This document shows positions 1 to 6,199 of a DNA stretch of 13,876 nt, one piece after another. Under the pieces are notes generated by a model that worked only from the letters and a program-made list of their open reading frames with translations, was not told the DNA's origin and searched no databases. Within the stretch, counting starts at the first letter, position 1. Every line of letters starts with the position of its first letter. The translations under genes and the position numbers were made by a program. The DNA is from JBBRLA01 sp038231615 (GTDB taxonomy: Bacteria; Myxococcota_A; Polyangia; Palsa-1104; JAEUJZ01): positions 1-13,876 of the forward strand of contig JBBRLA010000159.1 of assembly GCA_038231615.1 (NCBI GenBank), written 5' to 3'.

Positions 1-2
1 AG

Positions 3-1595
3 CACAACCTGTGCCGCCTGGCCGCCATCATGACCGCCTGCACCCCCCTCATCGAGCAGGTGCTGCAGCTCCGCGAAAACTACCACCCCGTCCTTTACTG
101 CCTCCAGCTCGAAGTCCACGAAAAGCTCATGATGGCCTACCAGTACGCCGACGATCTGGCCGCGGCCCTGACTCTGGACACCCCCATCTCTCCCGCCGAC
201 CTCTTGCCCTTCCTCGATCTGGACCCCCAACGGGCCGAAACCTGCCCCATGGAGTGGCTGCTCTTTGGCTGCGCCGACCCCTTCGACGCCGACGACTACT
301 CCCAGCCCGAACCCTTTTTGTGGCGCCTTCTGGGCCTGCTCGACCTCTACGAGGCCGCCGTGGACGCCTTCATCGCCGTCAACAACCAGCACACCCAGGA
401 AAGCGTCCTGTCCCGCGGCCTGATGGAGCAGATGCGGCCCCTTTTGGATAACTTCTCGCTGAGCGCCTACGGCCTCAAGTGCAACTTCTACGACGGCGCC
501 ATGATCGCCGCCCAGGAAGAAGCCGAGGAACAGGCCGACCGCGCCGCCGACGAGGCCGCCCTGCCAAAGGGGCTCCCCAGACAGGTCAGCCTGGGCACCC
601 CCGAGCTGCCCAACGCCTGGGGCGTCATCGGCAAGTTTGCAGACGGCCGCACCGGCGTCATGCCCTACGACCGGCCGCTCTTCAACCTCTACGTCGGCGG
701 GCGCGGCTACGGCAAGACCCACCAGAGCCGGGTGGACCAGGAAAATTTGGCCAACAACCCCCCCGGCCTGTGCCACATGAGCGGCCCCCAGCGCAACGTC
801 GTCTTCGAGACCGACGTGCGCCGCGGCCAGGGGCGCTACGAGATGTTCCAGGGCTTTTTCGCCAACTACAAGTCCGCCGACCTGCGCCGCCTGCGCCAGG
901 AGTACGGCATCACCCCCAGCAACGCCGCCTACCGCAGCGGCCGGGCGCTGGTACACCCCCAGGAACTGGCGGCGATGAAGAAAGACCCGGCGCTTGGACC
1001 CTGCTTCGAGCGCGGGCTGGAACTGGCGCCGCTTCTGGTCGGCCCCGAGGACCTGGCCGGCTTCGGTCTGGAGATCATCTTCTCCTCGGCCCTGGGCGGG
1101 GTGGCCGGGCAGCACCAGCCGATGTACCTGGGTTTTGTCAAGTCCCTCTCGTCCCAGTACGGCGACCGGCTGACCCCGGCCCTGATGCAAAGGGAGATCG
1201 AAAAGTCAAAACTGGACGCGCGTAGCAAGGGCCTGCTGATGCGCTGCGTGAACATGCTGCGGCCGATGTGGTGCGAGAGCGGGACCATTCTGGCCAACCT
1301 GACCCAACCGACCAACCTCTTTGTGATCCTGCGCAGCCGCTACCTGTCGTCGGACTTCGCGCTGCCTTTGCAGGCGGCGCTGATCAACGCGCTGTCGCGG
1401 GCGCTGGCCGGGATGCCCGAGTGGTTCCGGTGGTTTTTCATCGACGAGCTGGCCAAGCTCTTGAAGGACCCCATCTTCGCGGCGTTCTTGATGGACCCTC
1501 ATCCACACCCGGCCGACCCTGATGAGGGCCGGAGGAGAGACCCTGACGGCGCGCTGACCGAAACGGATGGTGGACCGGCATGGGCTCTCGATTAA
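3..1595 (+). CDS. HerA/TraG-like P-loop ATPase, 5' partial and damaged at the 3' end
   Basis: The frame is open back to the window edge (H-N-L-C-R-L-A-A-I before the ATG at 30) and no ribosome binding site precedes that ATG, so the gene probably begins outside the window. Counting from the ATG, residues 1-150 are helical with no motif I recognise. A Walker A motif GGRGYGKT lies at 223-230 and a Walker B motif WFFIDELAK at 468-476, preceded by a hydrophobic strand (TNLFVILRSR) as in HerA/FtsK/VirD4-type ATPases. Such proteins usually continue well past Walker B with a sensor strand. Here the protein-like sequence stops around residue 488 and the last 33 or so residues are Pro/Asp/Arg-rich with poor third-position G+C. 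A plus-one frame change near 1491 gives a more protein-like continuation (WTLIHTRPTLMRAGGETLTAR) that soon meets TGA at 1555-1557. DNA translocation or secretion-motor activity is inferred from the fold; the substrate is unknown and this copy may be inactive. Confidence 0.6.
   Translation, partial: HNLCRLAAIMTACTPLIEQVLQLRENYHPVLYCLQLEVHEKLMMAYQYADDLAAALTLDTPISPADLLPFLDLDPQRAETCPMEWLLFGCADPFDADDYSQPEPFLWRLLGLLDLYEAAVDAFIAVNNQHTQESVLSRGLMEQMRPLLDNFSLSAYGLKCNFYDGAMIAAQEEAEEQADRAADEAALPKGLPRQVSLGTPELPNAWGVIGKFADGRTGVMPYDRPLFNLYVGGRGYGKTHQSRVDQENLANNPPGLCHMSGPQRNVVFETDVRRGQGRYEMFQGFFANYKSADLRRLRQEYGITPSNAAYRSGRALVHPQELAAMKKDPALGPCFERGLELAPLLVGPEDLAGFGLEIIFSSALGGVAGQHQPMYLGFVKSLSSQYGDRLTPALMQREIEKSKLDARSKGLLMRCVNMLRPMWCESGTILANLTQPTNLFVILRSRYLSSDFALPLQAALINALSRALAGMPEWFRWFFIDELAKLLKDPIFAAFLMDPHPHPADPDEGRRRDPDGALTETDGGPAWALD
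1496..1528. repeat. Hairpin at the point where the ATPase gene loses its frame
   Basis: CCCTCATC at 1496-1503 is followed by its exact reverse complement GATGAGGG at 1521-1528, with a 17-base loop. It starts within a few bases of the place where the ATPase reading frame degenerates. No T-run follows, so it does not look like a standard terminator. It could be a recombination scar or a structural element. Confidence 0.45.
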
Positions 1596-1743
1596 GTTGC
1601 CGGGGATGCGCCGGTCCCCACCGGGGTCCGCCGGCATGTCGGTCCTGCGGGCCGACATGTTCAACGATCGCTGGGGGATCAGGACCAAGCAAATCTTTGC
1701 CCGGCCGCGGGGCGGATTGCGTGCCGCCGTGGCCCCGTGGTAA
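1567..1743 (+). CDS. Possible 58-aa ORF or gene remnant ending over the duplicated gene start
   Basis: An ATG at 1567 opens 58 codons (MVDRHGLSIKLPGMRRSP... ending RAAVAPW) to a TAA at 1741-1743. Third positions are overwhelmingly G or C, as expected for real coding sequence in this genome and unlike the competing frames. There is no clear ribosome binding site, and the same frame is open only back to the TGA at 1555-1557. It may be a small gene, or the 3' remnant of a larger one, including the lost C-terminus of the ATPase upstream. Its stop overlaps the GTG (1737) that starts the truncated outer-membrane protein copy. This suggests the two were once adjacent, translationally coupled genes. 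I do not recognise the protein. Confidence 0.3.
   Translation: MVDRHGLSIKLPGMRRSPPGSAGMSVLRADMFNDRWGIRTKQIFARPRGGLRAAVAPW
1635..1659. repeat. Perfect 8-bp inverted repeat
   Basis: CATGTCGG (1635-1642) and CCGACATG (1652-1659) form a perfect stem around a 9-base loop. The hairpin lies inside the possible 58-codon ORF, about 45 bases before the start of the 265-bp duplicated segment. No T-tract follows it. Its role is unknown. Confidence 0.4.
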
Positions 1744-1969
1744 AAGAGGGCGTGCGCCGGGTCGCCTTTGTGATCTTTCGGCTCTGGCTGGTATGGCTAT
1801 CGCTCTTGTCGCGGGCGGGGGCGGTGGAGGAGCGGGAGATCCAGTTTGCGGTGGAGGGGCTTTACGGGTTGACCTACATCGATGCGGGGACGCATTCGGG
1901 GGGCGGCGGGGCGGTGCAACTGGCGTATGGGCTGACGGATTCGCTGGCACTGCAACTGACCGGGGTGGC
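1705..1969 (+). repeat. 265-bp direct repeat, left copy (matches 5566-5830)
   Basis: I aligned this by eye with 5566-5830 at a constant offset of 3861 bases. There are no gaps, and I found five mismatches (at 1751, 1759, 1825, 1845 and 1956), about 98% identity. Homology fades abruptly at both ends: position 1704 differs on the left, and from 1970 onward the two copies are unrelated. The repeat spans about 30 bases of upstream sequence plus the first 78 codons of the outer-membrane protein gene. The two copies bracket the two-gene NTPase cassette in direct orientation. Confidence 0.93.
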
Positions 1970-2066
1970 AATGGGACGAAGGGGAGGAGTGAGAGCAAAT
2001 ATGTTCACGCGTGAACAATGGGGCCCCGTCCATTGCGTGACTTGCAGCAGATCGCTTAGCCCCTGA
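1737..2066 (+). pseudogene. Truncated copy of the outer-membrane beta-barrel protein gene
   Basis: From the GTG at 1737 the first 78 codons repeat the gene at 5598, with only three amino-acid changes (R8P, V30A and F37L, left copy to right copy). Homology is cut at 1969. The remaining 31 codons (starting MGRRGGVRANM) are unrelated sequence that happens to stay open to a TGA at 2064-2066, inside the 3' end of the convergent TPR gene. The product would have a signal peptide and the first one or two strands of a barrel but could not form a pore. It is best read as the stranded 5' end of the gene split by the cassette. Confidence 0.8.
2002..2017. promoter_or_regulatory. 16-bp perfect palindrome TGTTCACGCGTGAACA
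   Basis: The sequence is its own reverse complement over all 16 bases, the form expected for a dimeric repressor or recombinase site. It lies 33 bases inside the left boundary of the cassette and 39 bases beyond the stop of the TPR gene. An overlapping inverted repeat follows (CAATGG at 2016-2021 with CCATTG at 2030-2035, around a GGGGCCCC core). A GCCCC/GGGGC hairpin at 2059-2072 overlaps the last codons of the TPR gene. None of these is followed by a T-run in the TPR direction, so a classical terminator is not supported. Confidence 0.45.
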
Positions 2067-4005
2067 CGGGGCCAGCCGGTCGGAGAATCGCGGCAATCCT
2101 GGTCCAGAGGGGCGTGCGCGGCGTCGACCACGGAGGGTGGCGCAGCCGCTGGACCAGCACGGCGGCGGCGGCGGCCCAGCGCGTCCTGGCGGAAGAGCCC
2201 GTCTTCTGGGCTTCCCGCTGGAGCGCGGTGGCCGCTAGGTCCGACGACATGGCCATGAATCGTCCGAGTGATGGGAGGAGGCCGCCAGGGAGCCCGGCAC
2301 TTCTGGCCGCGCGGAACATTCCTCCAAGTCCTGCATGGAGGAATCGTCGGTGCTGACGTAGACAAGAAATGGCATCGGCCAAACGCCGCTCTCGCAAGAG
2401 CAAAACGAGCAAAGTCAGACGCGTGAGGGCTAATAGCAGGGAGAAATACTTCGCTTGGTCTGCCGGTGCGCGGCGCAACGCGTCGGACAGTCCGGCTTCT
2501 GCCTCTTTCGCATACATAATTCCGAGCGCCCCACTCTTCGGTCTAAGAGCGGTCTCCAGGTACACCAGGAACATGACAACTGCCCAATCCGGGCTGCTCC
2601 AATGGGATAGGGGCACCTGCCGCAGCAGCCTGACCGCGATTTCCAAGACCGCATCGGCATGGACCGGATCGATGATTCCAGGGTCCCTGACGAATTCGGC
2701 CAGGGACTGCAGATAGATGCGGAGATAGCTCGGGCTGCTCGGGTGCGCCTCATGCAGCGCTCGCGCCGTCTCGCAGGCAGCTTCCAGCCGCTGCTGCGCC
2801 ATGAGTCGACCGCCTAGTCCAAAATGATATACGAATCGATACGCTGACCCGGCCTCTCGATACGCCGAGATGATGCGCTCCTGCTTTTCCGGCTCAGGTT
2901 CCAGAAGGGCCAGCGACTGGGCCACCTCACACGCTTGGTCCAGGTACCTTGCCGCGTCAAGCCAGTCACCGCGCTTTCGTGAGAGCAAACCCAGCGCCGA
3001 GAAGGTGTGGAAAGAGATGTTCAGGCCCTCGGACCGATTGGGAAGCTGGAGTGGAAGACCCATGGCCAGTCGCTGAGACTCCAGCAGGCAGTGCTTCGCT
3101 CTCTGCAAATCGCCCCAGAGAAGAAAGACTCGGCCAATCATGCTCAGGGAACTTGCCAAGATAAGGTGCTCCTCCGGTCGGATGACGCGGCCAGAGATCT
3201 CGTGCGCATAGGCGACCACCTCGTCGGCGATCTCCTGCGCTGCGGCGCTGTTGCCACGCTGTTCCTCATAGGCCGCCTGGCGCGCTAGCCAGATCAGGAG
3301 CGCAAGCCGCGCATCGCTGTCCTCGGGGGCTGCCGCTGCCCTTTGTCGTGCCGCTGCCACCTCCTTCGACACGTCCCCGTAATCGGACATCGCCAGCCCT
3401 GGAGCCTCTTCCGGCTGCAGGAGGCGCAGCATGTCCGCAACCACTCCCCACCATGGCCCCAGCGGTTCCCGTACCACCCTCGTCGTTACATGAAAGGTCG
3501 CGCTGCGCACGGACCAAAGGTCTGGCGCGTACCTGGGTAAAAGTGTCTCCATGGCGACCGGCAGGCAAAGCACCAGCGGGCAGGTCAGCCCGTGCATGAT
3601 CTCGTTGCGCCGCTCGTTGAGGCGAGTCAGCAGCCACGCCCATGCCTCCTCGTCTCGCGGCACCGCGCCCGATGCGTCCAGGGCCCACACCGCTCCGTCA
3701 CCGAACTCCCCCGGCGCCGGTTCCAGCAGCCGCCGCAGCGCCACCTCGCGCAGCCGCTCGATTGCGAGGGGCACCGCCACGGATTCGTAGGGATCGATCC
3801 TTACCAGATGTACCGCCCCACCCCGCAGCGCGGCCAGTTCCGTCGGCAAGAAAACGAACAGTTCCGCTGCCTCCTCAGGCGATGGGCAAAGCAGCACGTA
3901 GAACCCAAAACCCTCGCACAATGCCAGTGCGCGCAGGAGCCGGTCGACGCCAGGGTCCGCGCGCAGTCCCGCGCGCCTCGCTCCCCGCAGCGGCACCGCC
4001 CTCAT
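2056..4005 (-). CDS. TPR-like protein with an N-terminal domain lacking Walker A; partner of the upstream NTPase
   Basis: The start is the ATG at 4005-4003, which shares ATGA with the stop of the NTPase gene; a further upstream start would overlap that gene by over 100 bases. The product is 649 aa. Residues 20-200 look like an alpha/beta domain: a hydrophobic strand (FGFYVLLC, 33-40), a second strand ending in Asp (VWALD, 106-110), then LTRLNERRNEI (126-136), a strand CPLVLCLPV (142-150) and APDLWSVRS (160-168). There is no GxxxxGK[ST], so it resembles an NTPase-derived domain that has lost ATP binding. From about 230 to 560 there are repeated helix pairs with TPR character, for example 283-312 and 333-362. 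C-terminal helices (518-545) are strongly hydrophobic, but I do not call a membrane segment. No nuclease, protease or TIR motif is visible. The likely role is a sensor or adaptor for the NTPase. Its G+C is lower than that of flanking genes. Confidence 0.72.
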   Translation of the reverse strand: MRAVPLRGARRAGLRADPGVDRLLRALALCEGFGFYVLLCPSPEEAAELFVFLPTELAALRGGAVHLVRIDPYESVAVPLAIERLREVALRRLLEPAPGEFGDGAVWALDASGAVPRDEEAWAWLLTRLNERRNEIMHGLTCPLVLCLPVAMETLLPRYAPDLWSVRSATFHVTTRVVREPLGPWWGVVADMLRLLQPEEAPGLAMSDYGDVSKEVAAARQRAAAAPEDSDARLALLIWLARQAAYEEQRGNSAAAQEIADEVVAYAHEISGRVIRPEEHLILASSLSMIGRVFLLWGDLQRAKHCLLESQRLAMGLPLQLPNRSEGLNISFHTFSALGLLSRKRGDWLDAARYLDQACEVAQSLALLEPEPEKQERIISAYREAGSAYRFVYHFGLGGRLMAQQRLEAACETARALHEAHPSSPSYLRIYLQSLAEFVRDPGIIDPVHADAVLEIAVRLLRQVPLSHWSSPDWAVVMFLVYLETALRPKSGALGIMYAKEAEAGLSDALRRAPADQAKYFSLLLALTRLTLLVLLLRERRLADAISCLRQHRRFLHAGLGGMFRAARSAGLPGGLLPSLGRFMAMSSDLAATALQREAQKTGSSARTRWAAAAAVLVQRLRHPPWSTPRTPLWTRIAAILRPAGPVRG

Positions 4006-5342
4006 GGCCCCGCGGGCACCGGCTGGGGAGGGCGGCGCAGCCGCTCGATCGCCTCCTGCAAACCGGGCAGTTCTTGCACTGCCGGGTGCAGGCCAAACCA
4101 CTGAGTGTCGTTCTGGTAGCACAGGACCACGTTGCTCGTCAGCAGTCGGTCCGCCACCAGCCGCTCGGCGTCGCTCTGCGGCGTCAGTGCCCGGTGCTCT
4201 GCCACCCGGGCCAGCAGTTCAAGGTCGCTGGCCGCTACCACGCGCCGGTAGTCGTCGCCAGCCTGTCCCAGGAGTCGCCGGAACGTGGCCTCGTTCAGCG
4301 GCGCGTCGAGGATGGCATTCTGCAGGAGCCGCACCAGTTCCCGCGGGTATCCCGCGGACCACTGGATCAGCCGCCGCAGCCGGTCCTCCAGCACCTCGTT
4401 GTTCTCCGCGCCGAAGAACTGGGCCAGAATCGGCTCGGGGACGCGCCGCATGATGAGTTCACGGGCAGCGGTCACTCCCTGGGGAAAGGGCGTCCCATCC
4501 TTCTGCGCAAGCTTGATCATAGGCATAAAATACACCGGCACCCGCAGCCGCAGGATCAAGGCCGGCGGCAGCGTATAAAGCGAATGCACCGGCAGTTGCA
4601 GATAGGGTGCCCCCCCGGAAAAGAGCCGCTCCGCGCTCTCGAGTACCTCCTCGAAGTTGCTCGAAATGCCGCGTAGCTTCTCCAGCGAATCGAAGAGCAC
4701 CACCAGCCCAGCGTAGCCGCAGGCCCGGGCGCGGGCCTTCAAAAGCACGAGTTCGTTGTTCGCCTCCCGCAAAAAGGTCGCCAGTTGCTTGGCGACGCGC
4801 TGCCGCACCTCCTGGCGCAGGCTCGGCTGCAACTTCATCTCCAGTGCCAGCTTGGCGCCCGGGACGCCCAGTTCGGCCTTGCCCCCGGGACTTAGATTGC
4901 TCAAGAGCTGCCCGAGCCGGTCCAGCGCGCCCTCCTTGAAAGCCTCGTCCGCGAGGCGGCCCTCGGCCAAAAGGACGGCCCGCTCTGCCTGGTGCCAGAT
5001 CGCGACGCGGATGTCGGAAACATCGATGCGCTCGGTCAGGTCCAGTACCTCCTGGGCGTCGACCCGCACCACCAGGAGGTTGGCCTTGTCCTTCAAGAGC
5101 TTGGCCAGCCGCAGAATCTCGGTGGACTTGCCCGACCCCGGCAACCCGGTGAAGAACTCGCACGCCGGGCTTTCCACTGCGTCGTCCGCAATGGAAAACT
5201 CGATGCGCTTCGCCAGCGTCTCGGCCCAGCTCCGCCCGCGGACCTCGAAGGAGTCCAGGTCCACGTTGCGGCTGTCCTCCGGCTTGAGCGGTTCGTCGGG
5301 GCGGCAACGATTGTAGTAGAGGCGCTGGTCTCGTGGGTCCAT
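4002..5342 (-). CDS. STAND/Orc-like P-loop NTPase, first gene of the two-gene cassette operon
   Basis: The product is 446 aa. It opens with a short conserved-looking N-terminus (YYNRCRPDEPLKPEDSRNVD, 9-28), then has Walker A GLPGSGKST at 66-74 and a Walker B strand LVVLFDSLEK at 213-222. A GYPRELVRLL segment (331-340) resembles the GxP region of STAND and Orc/Cdc6 ATPases. The C-terminus (401-424, LTSNVVLCYQ...WFGLHPAVQE) looks like a winged-helix tail. The N-terminal layout matches, from memory, a family of bacterial ATP-binding proteins often found beside TPR genes. The most likely role is a nucleotide-driven switch in signalling or self/non-self recognition, in the cytoplasm; no effector domain is fused to it. 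The start at 5342 has AGGAG only two bases upstream, a tight spacing. Its stop overlaps the start of the TPR gene, so the two are probably translationally coupled. Confidence 0.78.
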   Translation of the reverse strand: MDPRDQRLYYNRCRPDEPLKPEDSRNVDLDSFEVRGRSWAETLAKRIEFSIADDAVESPACEFFTGLPGSGKSTEILRLAKLLKDKANLLVVRVDAQEVLDLTERIDVSDIRVAIWHQAERAVLLAEGRLADEAFKEGALDRLGQLLSNLSPGGKAELGVPGAKLALEMKLQPSLRQEVRQRVAKQLATFLREANNELVLLKARARACGYAGLVVLFDSLEKLRGISSNFEEVLESAERLFSGGAPYLQLPVHSLYTLPPALILRLRVPVYFMPMIKLAQKDGTPFPQGVTAARELIMRRVPEPILAQFFGAENNEVLEDRLRRLIQWSAGYPRELVRLLQNAILDAPLNEATFRRLLGQAGDDYRRVVAASDLELLARVAEHRALTPQSDAERLVADRLLTSNVVLCYQNDTQWFGLHPAVQELPGLQEAIERLRRPPQPVPAGP

Positions 5343-5429
5343 GGCTCCTGCAATATGACATCATCATCCCCCCCTGGGAAGCGCCCTCGGCGAACCCCAG
5401 GGGCGCCACGATGCGCAAGGGACCCCCGG

Positions 5430-5501
5430 TGACCGGGTCAGTCAAAACGGGTCAGCCGCGATGCTATCCCTTATGCTTGTGCGCAAACAATTGCCTGACC
5501 C
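5430..5501. promoter_or_regulatory. Cluster of GGGTCAG motifs, candidate operator
   Basis: GGGTCAG occurs at 5435-5441 and 5449-5455 in one orientation and inverted (CTGACCC) at 5495-5501. The first copy is part of a perfect palindrome around a single centre base, TGACCGGGTCA (5430-5440). The cluster lies 90-160 bases upstream of the NTPase start and surrounds a candidate minus-strand promoter. One copy falls where transcription would begin, so repression by a dimeric regulator is plausible. No regulator gene is in the cassette. Confidence 0.4.
5461..5490 (-). promoter_or_regulatory. Candidate promoter for the NTPase-TPR operon
   Basis: Reading the minus strand, TTGTTT (5490-5485) is followed after 18 bases by TAGCAT (5466-5461). 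This is a modest match to sigma-70 -35 and -10 elements in one of the few AT-richer spots of the intergenic region. Transcription would start near 5454, inside a GGGTCAG motif, leaving a leader of about 110 bases before the NTPase start. This is a pattern match only. Confidence 0.3.
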
Positions 5502-5565
5502 AAGAGCGCCAACCAGGTCCGGGCGCCACCCCGGGAACTCCCAGATCCACCCACACCACCCCCGC

Positions 5566-5830
5566 CCGCGGGGCGGATTGCGTGCCGCCGTGGCCCCGTG
5601 GTAAAAGAGGGTGTGCGCCCGGTCGCCTTTGTGATCTTTCGGCTCTGGCTGGTATGGCTATCGCTCTTGTCGCGGGCGGGGGCGGCGGAGGAGCGGGAGA
5701 TCCAGCTTGCGGTGGAGGGGCTTTACGGGTTGACCTACATCGATGCGGGGACGCATTCGGGGGGCGGCGGGGCGGTGCAACTGGCGTATGGGCTGACGGA
5801 TTCGCTGGCACTGCAATTGACCGGGGTGGC
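5566..5830 (+). repeat. 265-bp direct repeat, right copy (matches 1705-1969)
   Basis: This is the right-hand partner of the segment at 1705-1969, with the same length, no gaps and five substitutions. It continues without a break into the intact 3' part of the outer-membrane protein gene, whereas the left copy stops. To its left the sequence is the cassette's own upstream region, unlike the sequence to the left of the other copy. Confidence 0.93.
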
Positions 5831-6185
5831 GACGGGGCATCCCTATGCGGGGCCGGTGACGGTGGACGGTCGCCTGCTGGGCGGGTCGACGCTGGCCACC
5901 TTCGCGGCCACGGCGGGGATCGTGTACTCGCTGGACGTGGTGCGGATCGTGCCGTTCTTCGAGGCCGGCATTGGCCTTGGGGGGGCACAGGTGGTGGGCG
6001 ATGCGGGGACCGGCTCGGCGCTGGTCACTTTCGCGGCCACGCTGGGGCTGGGGGCGGATTATCTGGTCACCCGGCGGTGGGCGGTGGGGCTGGCGGTGCG
6101 CTATTATGCTTTTTTGACCGACATCACCCGGGTACCGCTCTACCTGACGGTGGGCCCCCGGGTGACGGTACGCTGGGGGCTGTGA
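5598..6185 (+). CDS. Small outer-membrane beta-barrel protein
   Basis: The product is 195 aa starting at GTG 5598. A second in-frame GTG at 5613 has a better-placed purine run (AAAAGAGGG) and could be the true start. A signal peptide is clear: basic residue, hydrophobic VAFVIFRLWLVWLSLL, then AGA before AEE near residue 30. The mature part alternates hydrophobic and small/polar residues in roughly eight strands (for example GGAVQLAYGLTDSLALQLTG and RRWAVGLAVRYYAFL), separated by Gly-rich turns, and ends VRWGL. This is typical of OmpA/OmpW-sized barrels; the ligand or function is unknown. Its first 78 codons and leader are the right-hand 265-bp repeat, so its promoter region now derives from the cassette side. 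It converges on the MepA-like gene with 14 bases between the stops. Confidence 0.72.
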   Translation: MVKEGVRPVAFVIFRLWLVWLSLLSRAGAAEEREIQLAVEGLYGLTYIDAGTHSGGGGAVQLAYGLTDSLALQLTGVATGHPYAGPVTVDGRLLGGSTLATFAATAGIVYSLDVVRIVPFFEAGIGLGGAQVVGDAGTGSALVTFAATLGLGADYLVTRRWAVGLAVRYYAFLTDITRVPLYLTVGPRVTVRWGL

Positions 6186-6199
6186 CTTTCGCTTCGCGA

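Larger units (their letters stand above)
1970..5565. mobile_element. Candidate acquired cassette flanked by 265-bp direct repeats
   Basis: The 3.6-kb interval contains exactly two genes, a STAND-like NTPase and a TPR protein, both on the minus strand. It lies between two near-identical direct copies of the 5' end of the outer-membrane protein gene. It carries no recognisable integrase or transposase, and I found no terminal inverted repeat between its ends. Part of it is visibly poorer in G+C than its surroundings (34/60 at 2341-2400 and 31/60 at 2821-2880, against 49/60 at 7681-7740). Calling it a mobile unit is an inference from the duplication. A local tandem duplication followed by gene replacement is an alternative. 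Confidence 0.4.

Noticed and set aside
4006..4122. 39-residue N-terminal extension of the TPR protein
   Set aside because: It would overlap the end of the NTPase gene by over 100 bases. The ATGA overlap start at 4005 is the simpler choice.
1970..5565. Insertion sequence or transposon with terminal inverted repeats
   Set aside because: Comparing the two ends shows no inverted repeat, and no transposase or integrase motif occurs in either gene. The flanking repeat is far longer than any usual target-site duplication.
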